The notes below the pieces were generated by a model. That model had not been told where the DNA came from. It did not search any database and saw only the letters and a list, made by a program, of their open reading frames with translations. Shown piece after piece: positions 26,180 to 34,382 of a stretch of DNA of 41,967 nucleotides. Position 1 is the stretch's first letter. Each line of letters starts with the position of its first letter. Source of the stretch: JACJYC01 sp964558465 (GTDB lineage Bacteria; Bacteroidota; Bacteroidia; Chitinophagales; Saprospiraceae); NCBI GenBank assembly GCA_964558465.1, contig CAZLEF010000062.1:1-41967 (forward strand), in the 5' to 3' direction. Position numbers and translations under genes: made by a program.

Positions 26180-26314
26180 GGGGTGAGAATGCTTCGACTG
26201 CGCTCAGCATGAAAGGTGAGAGAGGAGAGAGAGTGAGAGGGTGAGAGGGGTGAGTGCTTCGGCCTCCGGACGACGAAGTCACCTACGGCTGACGGAGTCG
26301 GCTGCGCTCAGCAT
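26180..26314. repeat. GTGAGAG tandem repeat with CTGCGCTCAGCAT direct repeats
   Basis: Short purine-rich GTGAGAG/GAGAGAG units begin right after the lipoprotein stop codon. CTGCGCTCAGCAT occurs at 26198-26210 and 26302-26314. The gap separates convergent stops at 26179 (+) and 26336 (-). No gene is visible here. Confidence 0.65.
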
Positions 26315-26335
26315 TATTATATGGAATGATTGAAT

Positions 26336-27097
26336 CTATCTCGTTAAAGACCTCCACGGAATCAACATACTCGTCCGTTTTTTGTACGCCTCATAAGCCG
26401 CGTTCCCTGCATACCGTTTCTCCATCATCGGCGCCCCGGAAACGTAAACCAGCAGATAGGTGATCGTCAGCGGACTGACGATGCCCCACCAGCCGTTTTC
26501 CAGGGGCAGTACGACCAGGAAGATCCCCCACCAGATCAGGATCTCGCCAAAATAATTGGGGTGGCGGCTGTAGCGCCAGAGCCCGGTTTGCAGGATTTCA
26601 TCCTTGTTTTTACGGGTTTTGACAAATTGCGCCAATTGGTAATCCCCGACCGACTGGAAAAAGAAACCCGTGATCCAGACTGCCAAACCGGTCCAGGTTA
26701 AAATCCCCGTTTGGTCAATTCCGGAATACCCTGCTATCAGGATGGGTGCAGAAAGGATGAGCATAAAAAATCCCTGAAGGAGGTACACCTGCAAATAGGA
26801 TCGAAGGACCCAGTTTTTGCCCCAGTCTTCCCGCCACTGCCGGTAACGGAAATCCTCGGTTTTTTTTCGGTTTCGGAGGTAAATATGGCCGGACAGGCGA
26901 AGGGCCCAGACGGCAACGAGCCCGTAAACGATCCAGGCAATTGTGGAGGTTTCCCGGGTAAAAACCAGGAAAAGGCAGACCAGGAGGTAACCCAGGCCCC
27001 AGGCGATATCGGCAATGTCGTTGCGTTTTAACCAGATCGACAGGAGGAACCAGGCCGTGGCATAGAGGAAGATCAGGATTGCGATGGATTGGATCAT
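26336..27097 (-). CDS. DUF1295 family membrane protein
   Basis: The 253-aa protein has about six hydrophobic helices and the DUF1295 (steroid 5-alpha-reductase/isoprenylcysteine methyltransferase-like) C-terminal signature: GLWRYSRHPNYFGEILIWWG near residue 185, which holds the conserved Arg-His-Pro-Asn-Tyr cofactor-binding segment. Members are reductases or methyltransferases acting on lipids in the membrane; the substrate here is not known. The start at 27097 gives a protein that begins with the first membrane helix (MIQSIAILIFLYATAWFLL). A longer frame to 27226 would run into the inverted repeat at 27172-27273, so it is rejected. It shares its strand with the DUF2177 gene, separated by 262 bp that hold the hairpin. 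Confidence 0.85.
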   Translation of the reverse strand: MIQSIAILIFLYATAWFLLSIWLKRNDIADIAWGLGYLLVCLFLVFTRETSTIAWIVYGLVAVWALRLSGHIYLRNRKKTEDFRYRQWREDWGKNWVLRSYLQVYLLQGFFMLILSAPILIAGYSGIDQTGILTWTGLAVWITGFFFQSVGDYQLAQFVKTRKNKDEILQTGLWRYSRHPNYFGEILIWWGIFLVVLPLENGWWGIVSPLTITYLLVYVSGAPMMEKRYAGNAAYEAYKKRTSMLIPWRSLTR

Positions 27098-27171
27098 TAA
27101 TTCAACCGATTTGTATGGACCATTAATCCTTAGCAGGATGACTTCGCATCCTGCCGATACGTGGATATTTC

Positions 27172-27273
27172 CACCACATAAGATACATAGAAAACATAAG
27201 AAGTAATTGACCATTGCCTTCGGCAATGGTCAATTACGTTACTCCTATTGTGATCTATGTATCTTATGTGGTG
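27172..27273. repeat. Long nested inverted repeat between DUF1295 and DUF2177 genes
   Basis: Two perfect stems are nested. The outer arms, 19 bp, are at 27172-27190 (CACCACATAAGATACATAG) and 27255-27273. The inner arms, 16 bp, are at 27203-27218 (GTAATTGACCATTGCC) and 27222-27237, around a TTC loop. Unpaired spacers of 12 and 17 bases separate them. It could be a bidirectional RNA structure, a terminator of the DUF2177 transcript, or a small palindromic mobile or repeat element. No transposase is nearby. Confidence 0.85.
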
Positions 27274-27359
27274 AAAAAAAACACTTCAATTGTTAACATT
27301 TTATACTGTCATTTCGGTTAAATTTTTACAAGCTCGATCCGGCTTAATCGACCAATTCT

Positions 27360-27764
27360 TCAAATGACTATGCAAATAAAATACCCTCCCACCGCCACTG
27401 ATCCCGTCAGGACCATGCCCCAGGCGATATCAATAAAAACAATGGGCAGGGGCCAGCCTTTGAGCGTGGCGAGGTTGGTCAGGTCGTAGGTGGCATAAGT
27501 GAAAAAACCGAACAGGACGCCGTAGATCAGGGCATGACGCCACGATTCCTTTTCCACAGCCGGCAGGATGGCAAAAATGAAAATGCCGCCGATAAACAGC
27601 AGGTAAAAGATGCCGGCTGCCGTCCAGTTGACCTGCTCGCTGAGGAATGAGCCCAGGTATCTATTGTACAACCCTTTGGCAACGAGGCCCAGCCAGGTGA
27701 GGTCGATGATGAAGAACAGCACCGTGGTGAGGAGGTAGGCGATGAGGAGTTTTGAAATTGGCAT
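27360..27764 (-). CDS. DUF2177 family membrane protein
   Basis: The 134-aa protein has four hydrophobic helices and matches DUF2177 over its length: LTWLGLVAKGLYNRYLG near residue 24, a FFTYATYDLTNLATLKGWP segment near 90, and a final helix with DIAWGMVLTGSVAVGGY. The family has no established biochemical role. In many genomes DUF2177 genes lie near DUF1295 and fatty-acid-modifying genes, so a link with membrane lipids is reasonable but inferred. Length and start are normal. It is followed on the same strand by the DUF1295 gene beyond the inverted repeat. Confidence 0.88.
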   Translation of the reverse strand: MPISKLLIAYLLTTVLFFIIDLTWLGLVAKGLYNRYLGSFLSEQVNWTAAGIFYLLFIGGIFIFAILPAVEKESWRHALIYGVLFGFFTYATYDLTNLATLKGWPLPIVFIDIAWGMVLTGSVAVGGYFICIVI

Positions 27765-27770
27765 GAGTTA

Positions 27771-27931
27771 AATTGATTGGATTGATTGATTCGATTGACT
27801 GGATTGATTGGATTGATTCGATTGGAACGCCACGCCGCGGCGTGGTCGCATCAACAAATCAACGCATCAACAAATCAACAAATTATTTGGATTGATTGGC
27901 TCCGCCCGCCGTAGCCACGCCTTAAAGCGTG
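27771..27931. repeat. GATTGATTG tandem array, GC palindrome and inverted ATCAACAA array
   Basis: Units such as GGATTGATTGGATTGATTC fill 27771-27825. A perfect 16-bp palindrome, CCACGCCGCGGCGTGG, follows at 27830-27845. The array then continues as CATCAACAAATCAACG units in the opposite sense (27849-27885). A second small stem (CACGC/GCGTG) is at 27916-27931. The tandem, palindrome, inverted layout matches the repeats at 56-117 and 10783-10857. Confidence 0.75.
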
Positions 27932-28003
27932 ACGGAGGAGGGATTCGATTAAAGATTTCGATATAAACAAAAAAATCCGGAAAAGGATCACGGGCCTGTT
28001 TTT

Positions 28004-28765
28004 TCAACGGGCAGCCATATTCAACTTTAACAAAGCCAACAATTCTTCTTTGCGCCTTTTGGCCAGGGGAACGCTAACCCCGTCGGTCAATTCAACCGTA
28101 TTTCCCTCTTGTGTTTTAATCTTCCGGATCGCCTCTATGTTGACCAGATGTGACTGGTGTACCCTGAAAAATACTTTTGGCGGCAAAAGACCTTCATAAA
28201 ATTTGAGGTTTCTGGAGATCAGGATTTTTTCGCCGGTATCCATAAAAAAAGTGGAATAATTGGCGTCGCCTTCCACCCGGATTATGCTTCTGACAGGGAT
28301 GAAATGTATACCATCGAGCGTGGAAAGCACGATCTTTTCAGGTTGGCTGAATTTCATAGCCCGAACCAACTCGACCATTTGCCGCTCCAGGTTTTGAGCG
28401 TTTCCCGAGGCTTCCGCTTTTTCAACTGCGGCGATCAGGTTCAGGGGGTCGACCGGTTTGAGCAGGTAATCGATGGCGTTGTAGCGAAAGGCCTTGGCGG
28501 CAAATTCGCTGTACGCCGTTGTAAAGATCAAACGGAAATTCAGGGGTTGGAGCTGATCGAGCAATTCGAAACCATTTTCTTCGCCGATATGGACGTCGAT
28601 AAAAACGATATCCGGATTAAAAGCCCGGATATGTTGGATTCCGTCTGCGATTACGCCGGTTACGGCGACTACGGTTACCTGTTCGCAATGTAATTTCAGC
28701 AAGCCGGCTAAAGAAATCCTGGCTTCCGGCTCGTCGTCGATGATGATGGCCTTTAACGGGTTCAT
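28004..28765 (-). CDS. LytTR response regulator
   Basis: The 253-aa protein combines a receiver domain (residues about 5-120) with acidic residues D10/D11, phospho-acceptor D57 in IVFIDVHIG, and the conserved TTAYSEFA and LLKPVD motifs, with a LytTR DNA-binding domain (about 150-250; FRVHQSHLVN near the end). The start at 28765 (MNPLKAIIIDD) fits the receiver; a longer frame to 28897 adds 44 poorly conserved residues. No histidine kinase of the matching LytS/HisKA_7TM class is adjacent, so it is an orphan regulator here. It is divergent from the secreted LRR/MopE-like gene. Direct repeats in the shared gap could be its targets. Confidence 0.93.
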   Translation of the reverse strand: MNPLKAIIIDDEPEARISLAGLLKLHCEQVTVVAVTGVIADGIQHIRAFNPDIVFIDVHIGEENGFELLDQLQPLNFRLIFTTAYSEFAAKAFRYNAIDYLLKPVDPLNLIAAVEKAEASGNAQNLERQMVELVRAMKFSQPEKIVLSTLDGIHFIPVRSIIRVEGDANYSTFFMDTGEKILISRNLKFYEGLLPPKVFFRVHQSHLVNIEAIRKIKTQEGNTVELTDGVSVPLAKRRKEELLALLKLNMAAR

Positions 28766-28914
28766 AGTTATGGATTTGGAGGTTGATCCTGTTAACCTCG
28801 GTTTTGGGACGCAAGGAATATCGTCTACACTGCCAGGAGGGATGCAAATATGAGCTGAATCAGGAGGAACTGCCGTCTTTTTATCTTCCTTACGCAACTG
28901 TTCGGAAAAGGTTA

Positions 28915-28980
28915 CGGATTTACACCCGGATTTTGAATAAAAATGGTTGAATTTTGATGGAGAACGGCCGGATTTACATC
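28915..28980. promoter_or_regulatory. Direct repeats CGGATTTACAYC in divergent gap
   Basis: CGGATTTACACC at 28915-28926 and CGGATTTACATC at 28969-28980 start 54 bp apart, close to five helical turns. They lie between the LytTR regulator gene and the divergent secreted protein gene. LytTR proteins bind direct repeats, so autoregulation or control of the neighbour is possible, but the spacing is larger than usual for a single LytTR dimer. Confidence 0.35.
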
Positions 28981-29031
28981 GGGAAAGGAAATGAAAAGAA
29001 AGAAAAGGAGATTTGGATATCTAAAAAATAA

Positions 29032-31990
29032 ATGATGAAAACCCGGATTGACCTCAAACTTCTTCCCGCTTGTCGCTCCATCAGCCCATTGAAATGCATA
29101 ATTGCAGGTTGTTGCCTGTTTTTCCTCTCCAGCCTGACGGTTTTCGCCCAATGCCCCGCGGGCAATGTCCTATTGACCACCCAGGCCGATGTGGACGGGT
29201 TTTCGGGGGTTTATCCGGGGTGTACCCATTTGGCCGTGAGCCTGACGATTGGTCCTTCGGCTGATATAAACAACTTAAACGGCTTAGCCGCTCTGGAGCA
29301 AATCGGTGGAAGTTTAACCATTTCTGGTAATACTGCCTTAACTGATATGACCGGTCTCAGTAATCTGACGGTCATCGGGATAGACGTCATTATTGCCAAC
29401 AATCCGGTATTGGAAAGTATTGACCTGAGCGCAACAGGAGGTTCTGTTAACGGAAATGTATATATTCAGAACAATGCCATTCTGAGCAGTTTCGCCGCTC
29501 CGGAGGCTCTGGTTTCCATAGCGGGAGATCTCTTTATTCTGAACAATCCGAATTTGGCAGTTTTAACCGGACTGGAAAACCTGACGTCTATCGGGAATCG
29601 TTTCCGGATCGGTAACACTTTGGTGGCTGATCTTCCTGATTTTTCAAACCTGACCAGCGTACATACGGATATCGTTATTCAGAGTAATCCCAATATAACC
29701 ACGCTGAATTTGCAGAACGTTGCAGGAAGCCTTTCTGATGTTTTTAATGTTACAAACAATAGCTCGCTGGCTACTTTGGCAGCGCCGATAAATTTGTCGG
29801 CTGTCGGAGGAGATTTTTTGATAACTGGTAATCCCAATTTGTCCGATTTAAGCGGCCTTGAAAATCTCGTTTCTGTTGGCGGACGTTTCAGGATTAACGA
29901 CACGCTGGAAAATGATTTTCCTGATTTTTCGAATTTGACCGCAGTAGGCCAGGAGATTGTCATCCAGAACAACCTGAATGTCACCGGTCTTAATTTCCAA
30001 AATGTCGGCGGCACCTTATCTACCGGACCATTTTTGATCAGCGGAAATCCGGCTTTGGAAAGTCTCGCCGGACCGGTTAACCTGCATACCGTAGGAACAG
30101 ATATTTTTATTTCCAATAATGCCAGTTTAACAACGATCACCGGTCTTGAAAATGTAACAACGATTGGACAATATTTGTGGTTTGACAATATTCCGGCAAG
30201 CGTTTTTCCCGATTTTTCAAATGTTGTGTCGGTTGGAAGAAGAATTTATTTTGCCTTTAACCCAAATGTTACTTCCATCAATCTGCAAAACGTGGGCGGG
30301 GGAATCGGCTTTGGTTCACCCGATGGAATTTTTATTATTCAAAATCCATCCCTGACTTCACTTGCCGCCCCCGAACCGTTGACCAGCGTGACCGGAACCA
30401 TTCAGGTTGGTTTCAATCCCGGCCTTTCCAATTTCACGGGCTTCGGCAACTTGTCTGATGTCAGCGGTACCCTTTGGTTCTCAGATATTATAGCTGCCAC
30501 TTTTCCCGATATGCTCAATTTGAGCGCGATTGGCGGAGATCTTGTTATTGCCGCCAATACGGGAATCGAAAACCTGGATTGGATTGCCAATCTCCAGTCA
30601 ATCGGGCAATCCCTCAGAATTAATCACAATCCATTACTGAGTAATTGCGCTATTAATGCCGTTTGCAGTTTTCTTGCGGGCGCCGGAAACAGGTTCATCA
30701 CCGCCAATACCGGCTGCTGCCTCGATGAGCCCGTTCTCACCGACGCCTGCAATAACATCGGCTCCGGAACCGGGGAAATCTGCGACGGCGAAGACAACGA
30801 CTGCGACGGCCAGATCGACGAAGGCTTCGATCAGGATGAGGACGGTTATACCACCTGTCAGGGCGATTGCGATGATACCAACGCTGCTGTCCATCCCGGC
30901 GCGGAGGAGGTTTGTGATCAGACCGACAACAACTGCGACGGAACCACTGACGAGGGTTTTGACCTGGATGGAGACAGCGTTACCGTTTGTGCCGGCGATT
31001 GCGACGATAACAACCCCGACAATTATCCCGGCAACGGCGAAGTCTGCGACGGACAGGACAACAACTGCGACGGAACCGCCGACGAAGGCTTTGACCAGGA
31101 CGGCGACGGCGTTACCGCCTGTAACGGCGATTGCGACGATAACGACCCCGACAACTATCCCGGCAACGGCGAAGTCTGCGACGGACAGGACAACAACTGC
31201 GACGGAACCGNNNNNNNNNNNNNNNNNNNNNNNNNNNNNNNNNNNNNNNNNNNNNNNNNNNNNNNNNNNNNNNNNNNNNNNNNNNNNNNNNNNNNNNNNN
31301 NNNNNNNNNNCCGACGAAGGCCTCGACCTGGATGCAGACGGCATCGCCGATTGCCAGGACAACTGCCCGGATACCGCAAATCCCGACCAGGCGGACGGCG
31401 ACTGTGACGGCGCCGGCGATGCCTGCGACCAATGGCCCGGCTGTGATGACAACACCGATTCGGACCATGACGGCGTCCCCGATTGCATCGACCCCGACGA
31501 GTTGGCCAACTGGGCTTGCGGCAACAGGGGAGTCAAAGTTTATGTTTGCCATTATCCGCCCGGCAACCCCGGCAACCGGCACACCATCTGTATCAGTCCG
31601 AATGCGGTAGCCACTCACCTGGATCATCACTACGGGGATTATATCGGGGAATGCGACCAGGTGTTCTGCCCGGGCGGTTACCGCGCTTCATCCGCCGGAA
31701 ATTCGCTGATCGATCACTCGGATAACTGGACGACCAATGATTTTCAACTGTTCCCGAATCCGACCAGCGGCGCCATTACCCTTGATTTGCGGCATTTTGC
31801 GGAGCAGTACATTTCGATATCCATCTATAACCATTTTGGCCAACCCGTCTACACGTTGCCGAAGCAGGAATTGCATAACCCGACCATCGAAATCGATCTG
31901 AGGGACCGGCAGTTGCCCAATGGCGTTTACCTGCTGTTTGTTCAATCGGCGGAAGGGCGGCAGGTGAGGCAGTTTGTGGTGACGTGGTGA
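29032..31990 (+). CDS. Secreted L-domain/LRR, MopE-like and T9SS protein (interrupted by assembly gap)
   Basis: The signal peptide runs to about residue 40 (positive n-region, then FFLSSLTVFAQ). Residues about 65-545 form receptor-L-domain-like rungs with four super-repeats (starting near L181, each 95-99 residues, with a PDFSNL signature). Residues about 575-725 hold three 44-residue MopE-like metal-binding repeats (EVCDGQDNNCDGT). After the 100-N gap the frame resumes one base off, only because the gap size is arbitrary: joining the flanks directly restores GTADEG. Next come a thrombospondin type 3-like Asp-rich stretch, a Cys-rich VYVCHYPPGNP domain, and a T9SS type A sorting domain (FQLFPNPTSG, final 80 residues). 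The real length is at least about 952 aa. Confidence 0.85.
31211..31310. other. Scaffold gap (100 N) inside the MopE-like repeat array
   Basis: The gap is exactly 100 N, a conventional placeholder. The flanks, GACGGAACCG and CCGACGAAGG, are contiguous in the intact repeat at 31071-31090, so the true missing length is probably zero or a multiple of the 132-bp repeat. Confidence 0.9.
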
Positions 31991-32024
31991 CTTGGTGAGT
32001 TGGTGACTTGGTGACTTGGTGACT
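31979..32024. repeat. TTGGTGAC tandem repeat across the stop codon
   Basis: Units of GTGACTTG run from the last codons of the MopE-like gene through its stop and beyond. The stop codon itself lies inside the repeat. Confidence 0.7.
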
Positions 32025-32048
32025 GGAGACGGGGAGAACGGCGTCAAC

Positions 32049-32085
32049 TTTTGAATTTTGAATTTTGCATTCTGCATTTTGAATT
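32049..32085. repeat. TTTTGAA/TTTTGCA degenerate repeat upstream of the SprB-like gene
   Basis: TTTTGAATTTTGAATTTTGC, then CATTCTGCATTTTGAATT, lies directly before the ATG at 32095. No promoter box match is evident within it, although it is T-rich. Confidence 0.5.
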
Positions 32086-32094
32086 AAAACCACG

Positions 32095-34206
32095 ATGAAA
32101 ACAACAACATTTTTCATAACCCTTTTCCTGACCTTCTTTCTGGTCACCGATCAGATTTTTGGACAAAACCCGGGAAACGGCAACGGACCAGGCAACGGTA
32201 ACGGCCCGGGAAATGGAAATGGCAACGGCAACAACCCTACCCTGCCCCAGATCATCGTTTTTCCGGATATTATTATCTGTGAGGGCGAATCCGTCACCCT
32301 GGACGCAGGCGCGTGCGGGTATGACGCCTATAGCTGGAACGACGGGCTCAGCACTGCTCCGACCCTGGAGGTATCCGCCGGCGGGGTCTATTTGGTAGAA
32401 GTATTTTACGGGGATTTCTCCTATTTCAAGGAATACCATGTGACCGTCAATCCTTCACCCCTGGCAGAAATCACAGGGAACCCGTATGCCTGTTTTGGCG
32501 GGACGGTCGTTTTGTCCGCAACGCAGGGATACGCGGCCTACCAATGGAGCGACGGCAACGGGGAAATCCAGGGCGCCAACGCCGATCAGTTTGCAGCCAC
32601 TGCCAGCGGGACCTACACGGTGGTGGTTACCAACGAAAACGGCTGCTCTTCAGAAGCAAGCGCTGCTGTTGAAATCGGAACGGAAATCACCTTGCAAACC
32701 GCGCTGATGGAGACCTGCGACCACTCCGGCTCGGCAACCGTTATCCCTTCAGGAGGCGCCCCGCCTTATGCTTTTGCCTGGTCGAACGGCGCGACAACCG
32801 CAAGCGTGGAAAACCTCGACGCCGGCGAATACACCGTTTCCGTAACCGATGCAAACGGATGCGTTGCGCAAACCGCAGTTACCATACACCCATCTGCTTA
32901 CTGCACCTATATCTGGACCGATCATTGCGGTTTTGAATACAATAACCTGAACACCGGCCTGATCCTGCACCCGGGCGCCCAGGTGGCCGGCGCCGTCCGG
33001 TATCAATGGGTATTCACCAGCCAGACCGGGGAGGTATTCACCGGATGGATGGCCCCGGATGAGACCAGTTTTAATATCCGGAACGCCGAAACGGCAACCG
33101 GAACGCCCATTCACTACGACGACACCTACGAGGTTTATATCCGGGTGGAATACCAGGATGGTACCGGGAATCCTGTTTTGGGATCGCGCGGGGTATCCTG
33201 CCCGGTTGTCCTGGGCAACCCGAAAGTGAACCCCTGGAACGGCCATTGCGGTTTTGAGTACCACAACCTGAATACCGGTCTCATCCTGCACCCCGGTACC
33301 CAGCCGGTGGGCGCGCTGGAATACCAATGGGTGATCACCGATCAGAACGGAAACGTTTTCACCGGATCAATGGGCGCAGACGACATCTATTTTTATTTAT
33401 ATGATGCGACCGGCCCCGCCGGAACGATCCGCTACAACTCCACCCTGACCGCTTACGTACAGGTAAAGTACCTGAACGAGGAGGGAGAGGAGGTCTTTGG
33501 CGCGCCGGGAACATCCTGCACCTTCACCCTGGGCGAGCCTAAAGTCAACCTCTGGAACGCCCATTGCGGCTTCGAATACGCCGACCTGAATACCAACCTC
33601 ATTTTCCAGCCCGGCACAGCGCCGGTTGGGGCAGAGGGATTCCAGTGGGAATTTGTGGACCAGTCGGGTATATCCTATTTCGGACATACCGGGCCGGGCG
33701 CAAACAATTTTCTGCTCCAGGATGCAACGACCCCGGAGGGCGTACTCATCCACGAGGACGATACCTATGCTGCATCTATCCGGGTGAAATACCTGGACGA
33801 AGAAGGGAATACTGTACTGGGGGCGCCTGGAGACATCTGCACCTTTACCGTGTTGCCGGCCCCGCCCGGGGCCAATGAAAATGGCGTTTCCAGTCCGGCG
33901 GGCGCCAAAAATCCGGCGACTGGAGCGGGTATTCCGGCGCATTTTGAAGGGCAGGGGCCAAAACCGGAGATGAGGGTGTACCCCAACCCCGCAAGTCGGG
34001 ACCGGGTTTACCTCAGGTTCGAAAACGCAGCCGCCGACAGCCGGATTTCTTTTATGGTTTTTGATTTGTCCGGAAAAATGGTGTATCAGAAAAAGGAAGC
34101 GTCCCCCGCATGCGAAATGGATATACGACATTTTGAAAAGGGGGTGTATTTCATTTACGGGTTGGTGGATGGAGGGGCGGTGAGTCGGGGGTTTGTGGTG
34201 GAATGA
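32095..34206 (+). CDS. Secreted protein with SprB-like repeats, CGFEY tandem domains and T9SS domain
   Basis: The 703-aa product has a signal peptide (residues 1-24, ending IFGQ) and a Gly/Asn/Pro-rich stretch (about 26-45, PGNGNGPGNGNG). Two PKD/SprB-like Ig modules follow, the second with the SprB-like pattern GGAPPYAFAWSNGATT near residue 221. Next are three domains of 106-107 residues, each beginning HCGFEYxxLNTxLIxxPG (coding sequence repeats starting at 32923, 33244 and 33562). The last 80 residues are a T9SS sorting domain (MRVYPNPASRDRVYLRF). The protein should be surface-exposed; binding or adhesion is the usual guess for this layout. The gene is close behind the L-domain/MopE-like gene and might share its transcript, although a 104-bp gap with two repeats lies between. 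Confidence 0.85.
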   Translation: MKTTTFFITLFLTFFLVTDQIFGQNPGNGNGPGNGNGPGNGNGNGNNPTLPQIIVFPDIIICEGESVTLDAGACGYDAYSWNDGLSTAPTLEVSAGGVYLVEVFYGDFSYFKEYHVTVNPSPLAEITGNPYACFGGTVVLSATQGYAAYQWSDGNGEIQGANADQFAATASGTYTVVVTNENGCSSEASAAVEIGTEITLQTALMETCDHSGSATVIPSGGAPPYAFAWSNGATTASVENLDAGEYTVSVTDANGCVAQTAVTIHPSAYCTYIWTDHCGFEYNNLNTGLILHPGAQVAGAVRYQWVFTSQTGEVFTGWMAPDETSFNIRNAETATGTPIHYDDTYEVYIRVEYQDGTGNPVLGSRGVSCPVVLGNPKVNPWNGHCGFEYHNLNTGLILHPGTQPVGALEYQWVITDQNGNVFTGSMGADDIYFYLYDATGPAGTIRYNSTLTAYVQVKYLNEEGEEVFGAPGTSCTFTLGEPKVNLWNAHCGFEYADLNTNLIFQPGTAPVGAEGFQWEFVDQSGISYFGHTGPGANNFLLQDATTPEGVLIHEDDTYAASIRVKYLDEEGNTVLGAPGDICTFTVLPAPPGANENGVSSPAGAKNPATGAGIPAHFEGQGPKPEMRVYPNPASRDRVYLRFENAAADSRISFMVFDLSGKMVYQKKEASPACEMDIRHFEKGVYFIYGLVDGGAVSRGFVVE

Positions 34207-34382
34207 GGGGGTAACAACCCGCCATTTTCCGGATATAGGAGAAAAACGAATTCTTCAGCCTATAACTTTAGTTGTAAACCGGGTTCTTTGGCGGTCCAGG
34301 TTTTGATTTTAATTCCAGGTATTATTAAATTGCTGTCAAATTTGGGTTGAACCTCAAAAAATCGTGATAAAATCCATCATTT

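Noticed and set aside
27098..27226. N-terminal extension of the DUF1295 protein
   Set aside because: It is encoded across the nested inverted repeat and adds a non-conserved Cys-rich stretch before the natural first helix.
28766..28897. 44-residue extension of the LytTR regulator
   Set aside because: The receiver domain starts directly after the internal Met at 28765, and the extension has no family similarity.
31311..31990. Separate frame-shifted gene or pseudogene after the gap
   Set aside because: Joining the gap flanks restores the repeat and the frame, and the C-terminal part is the expected T9SS end of the same protein.
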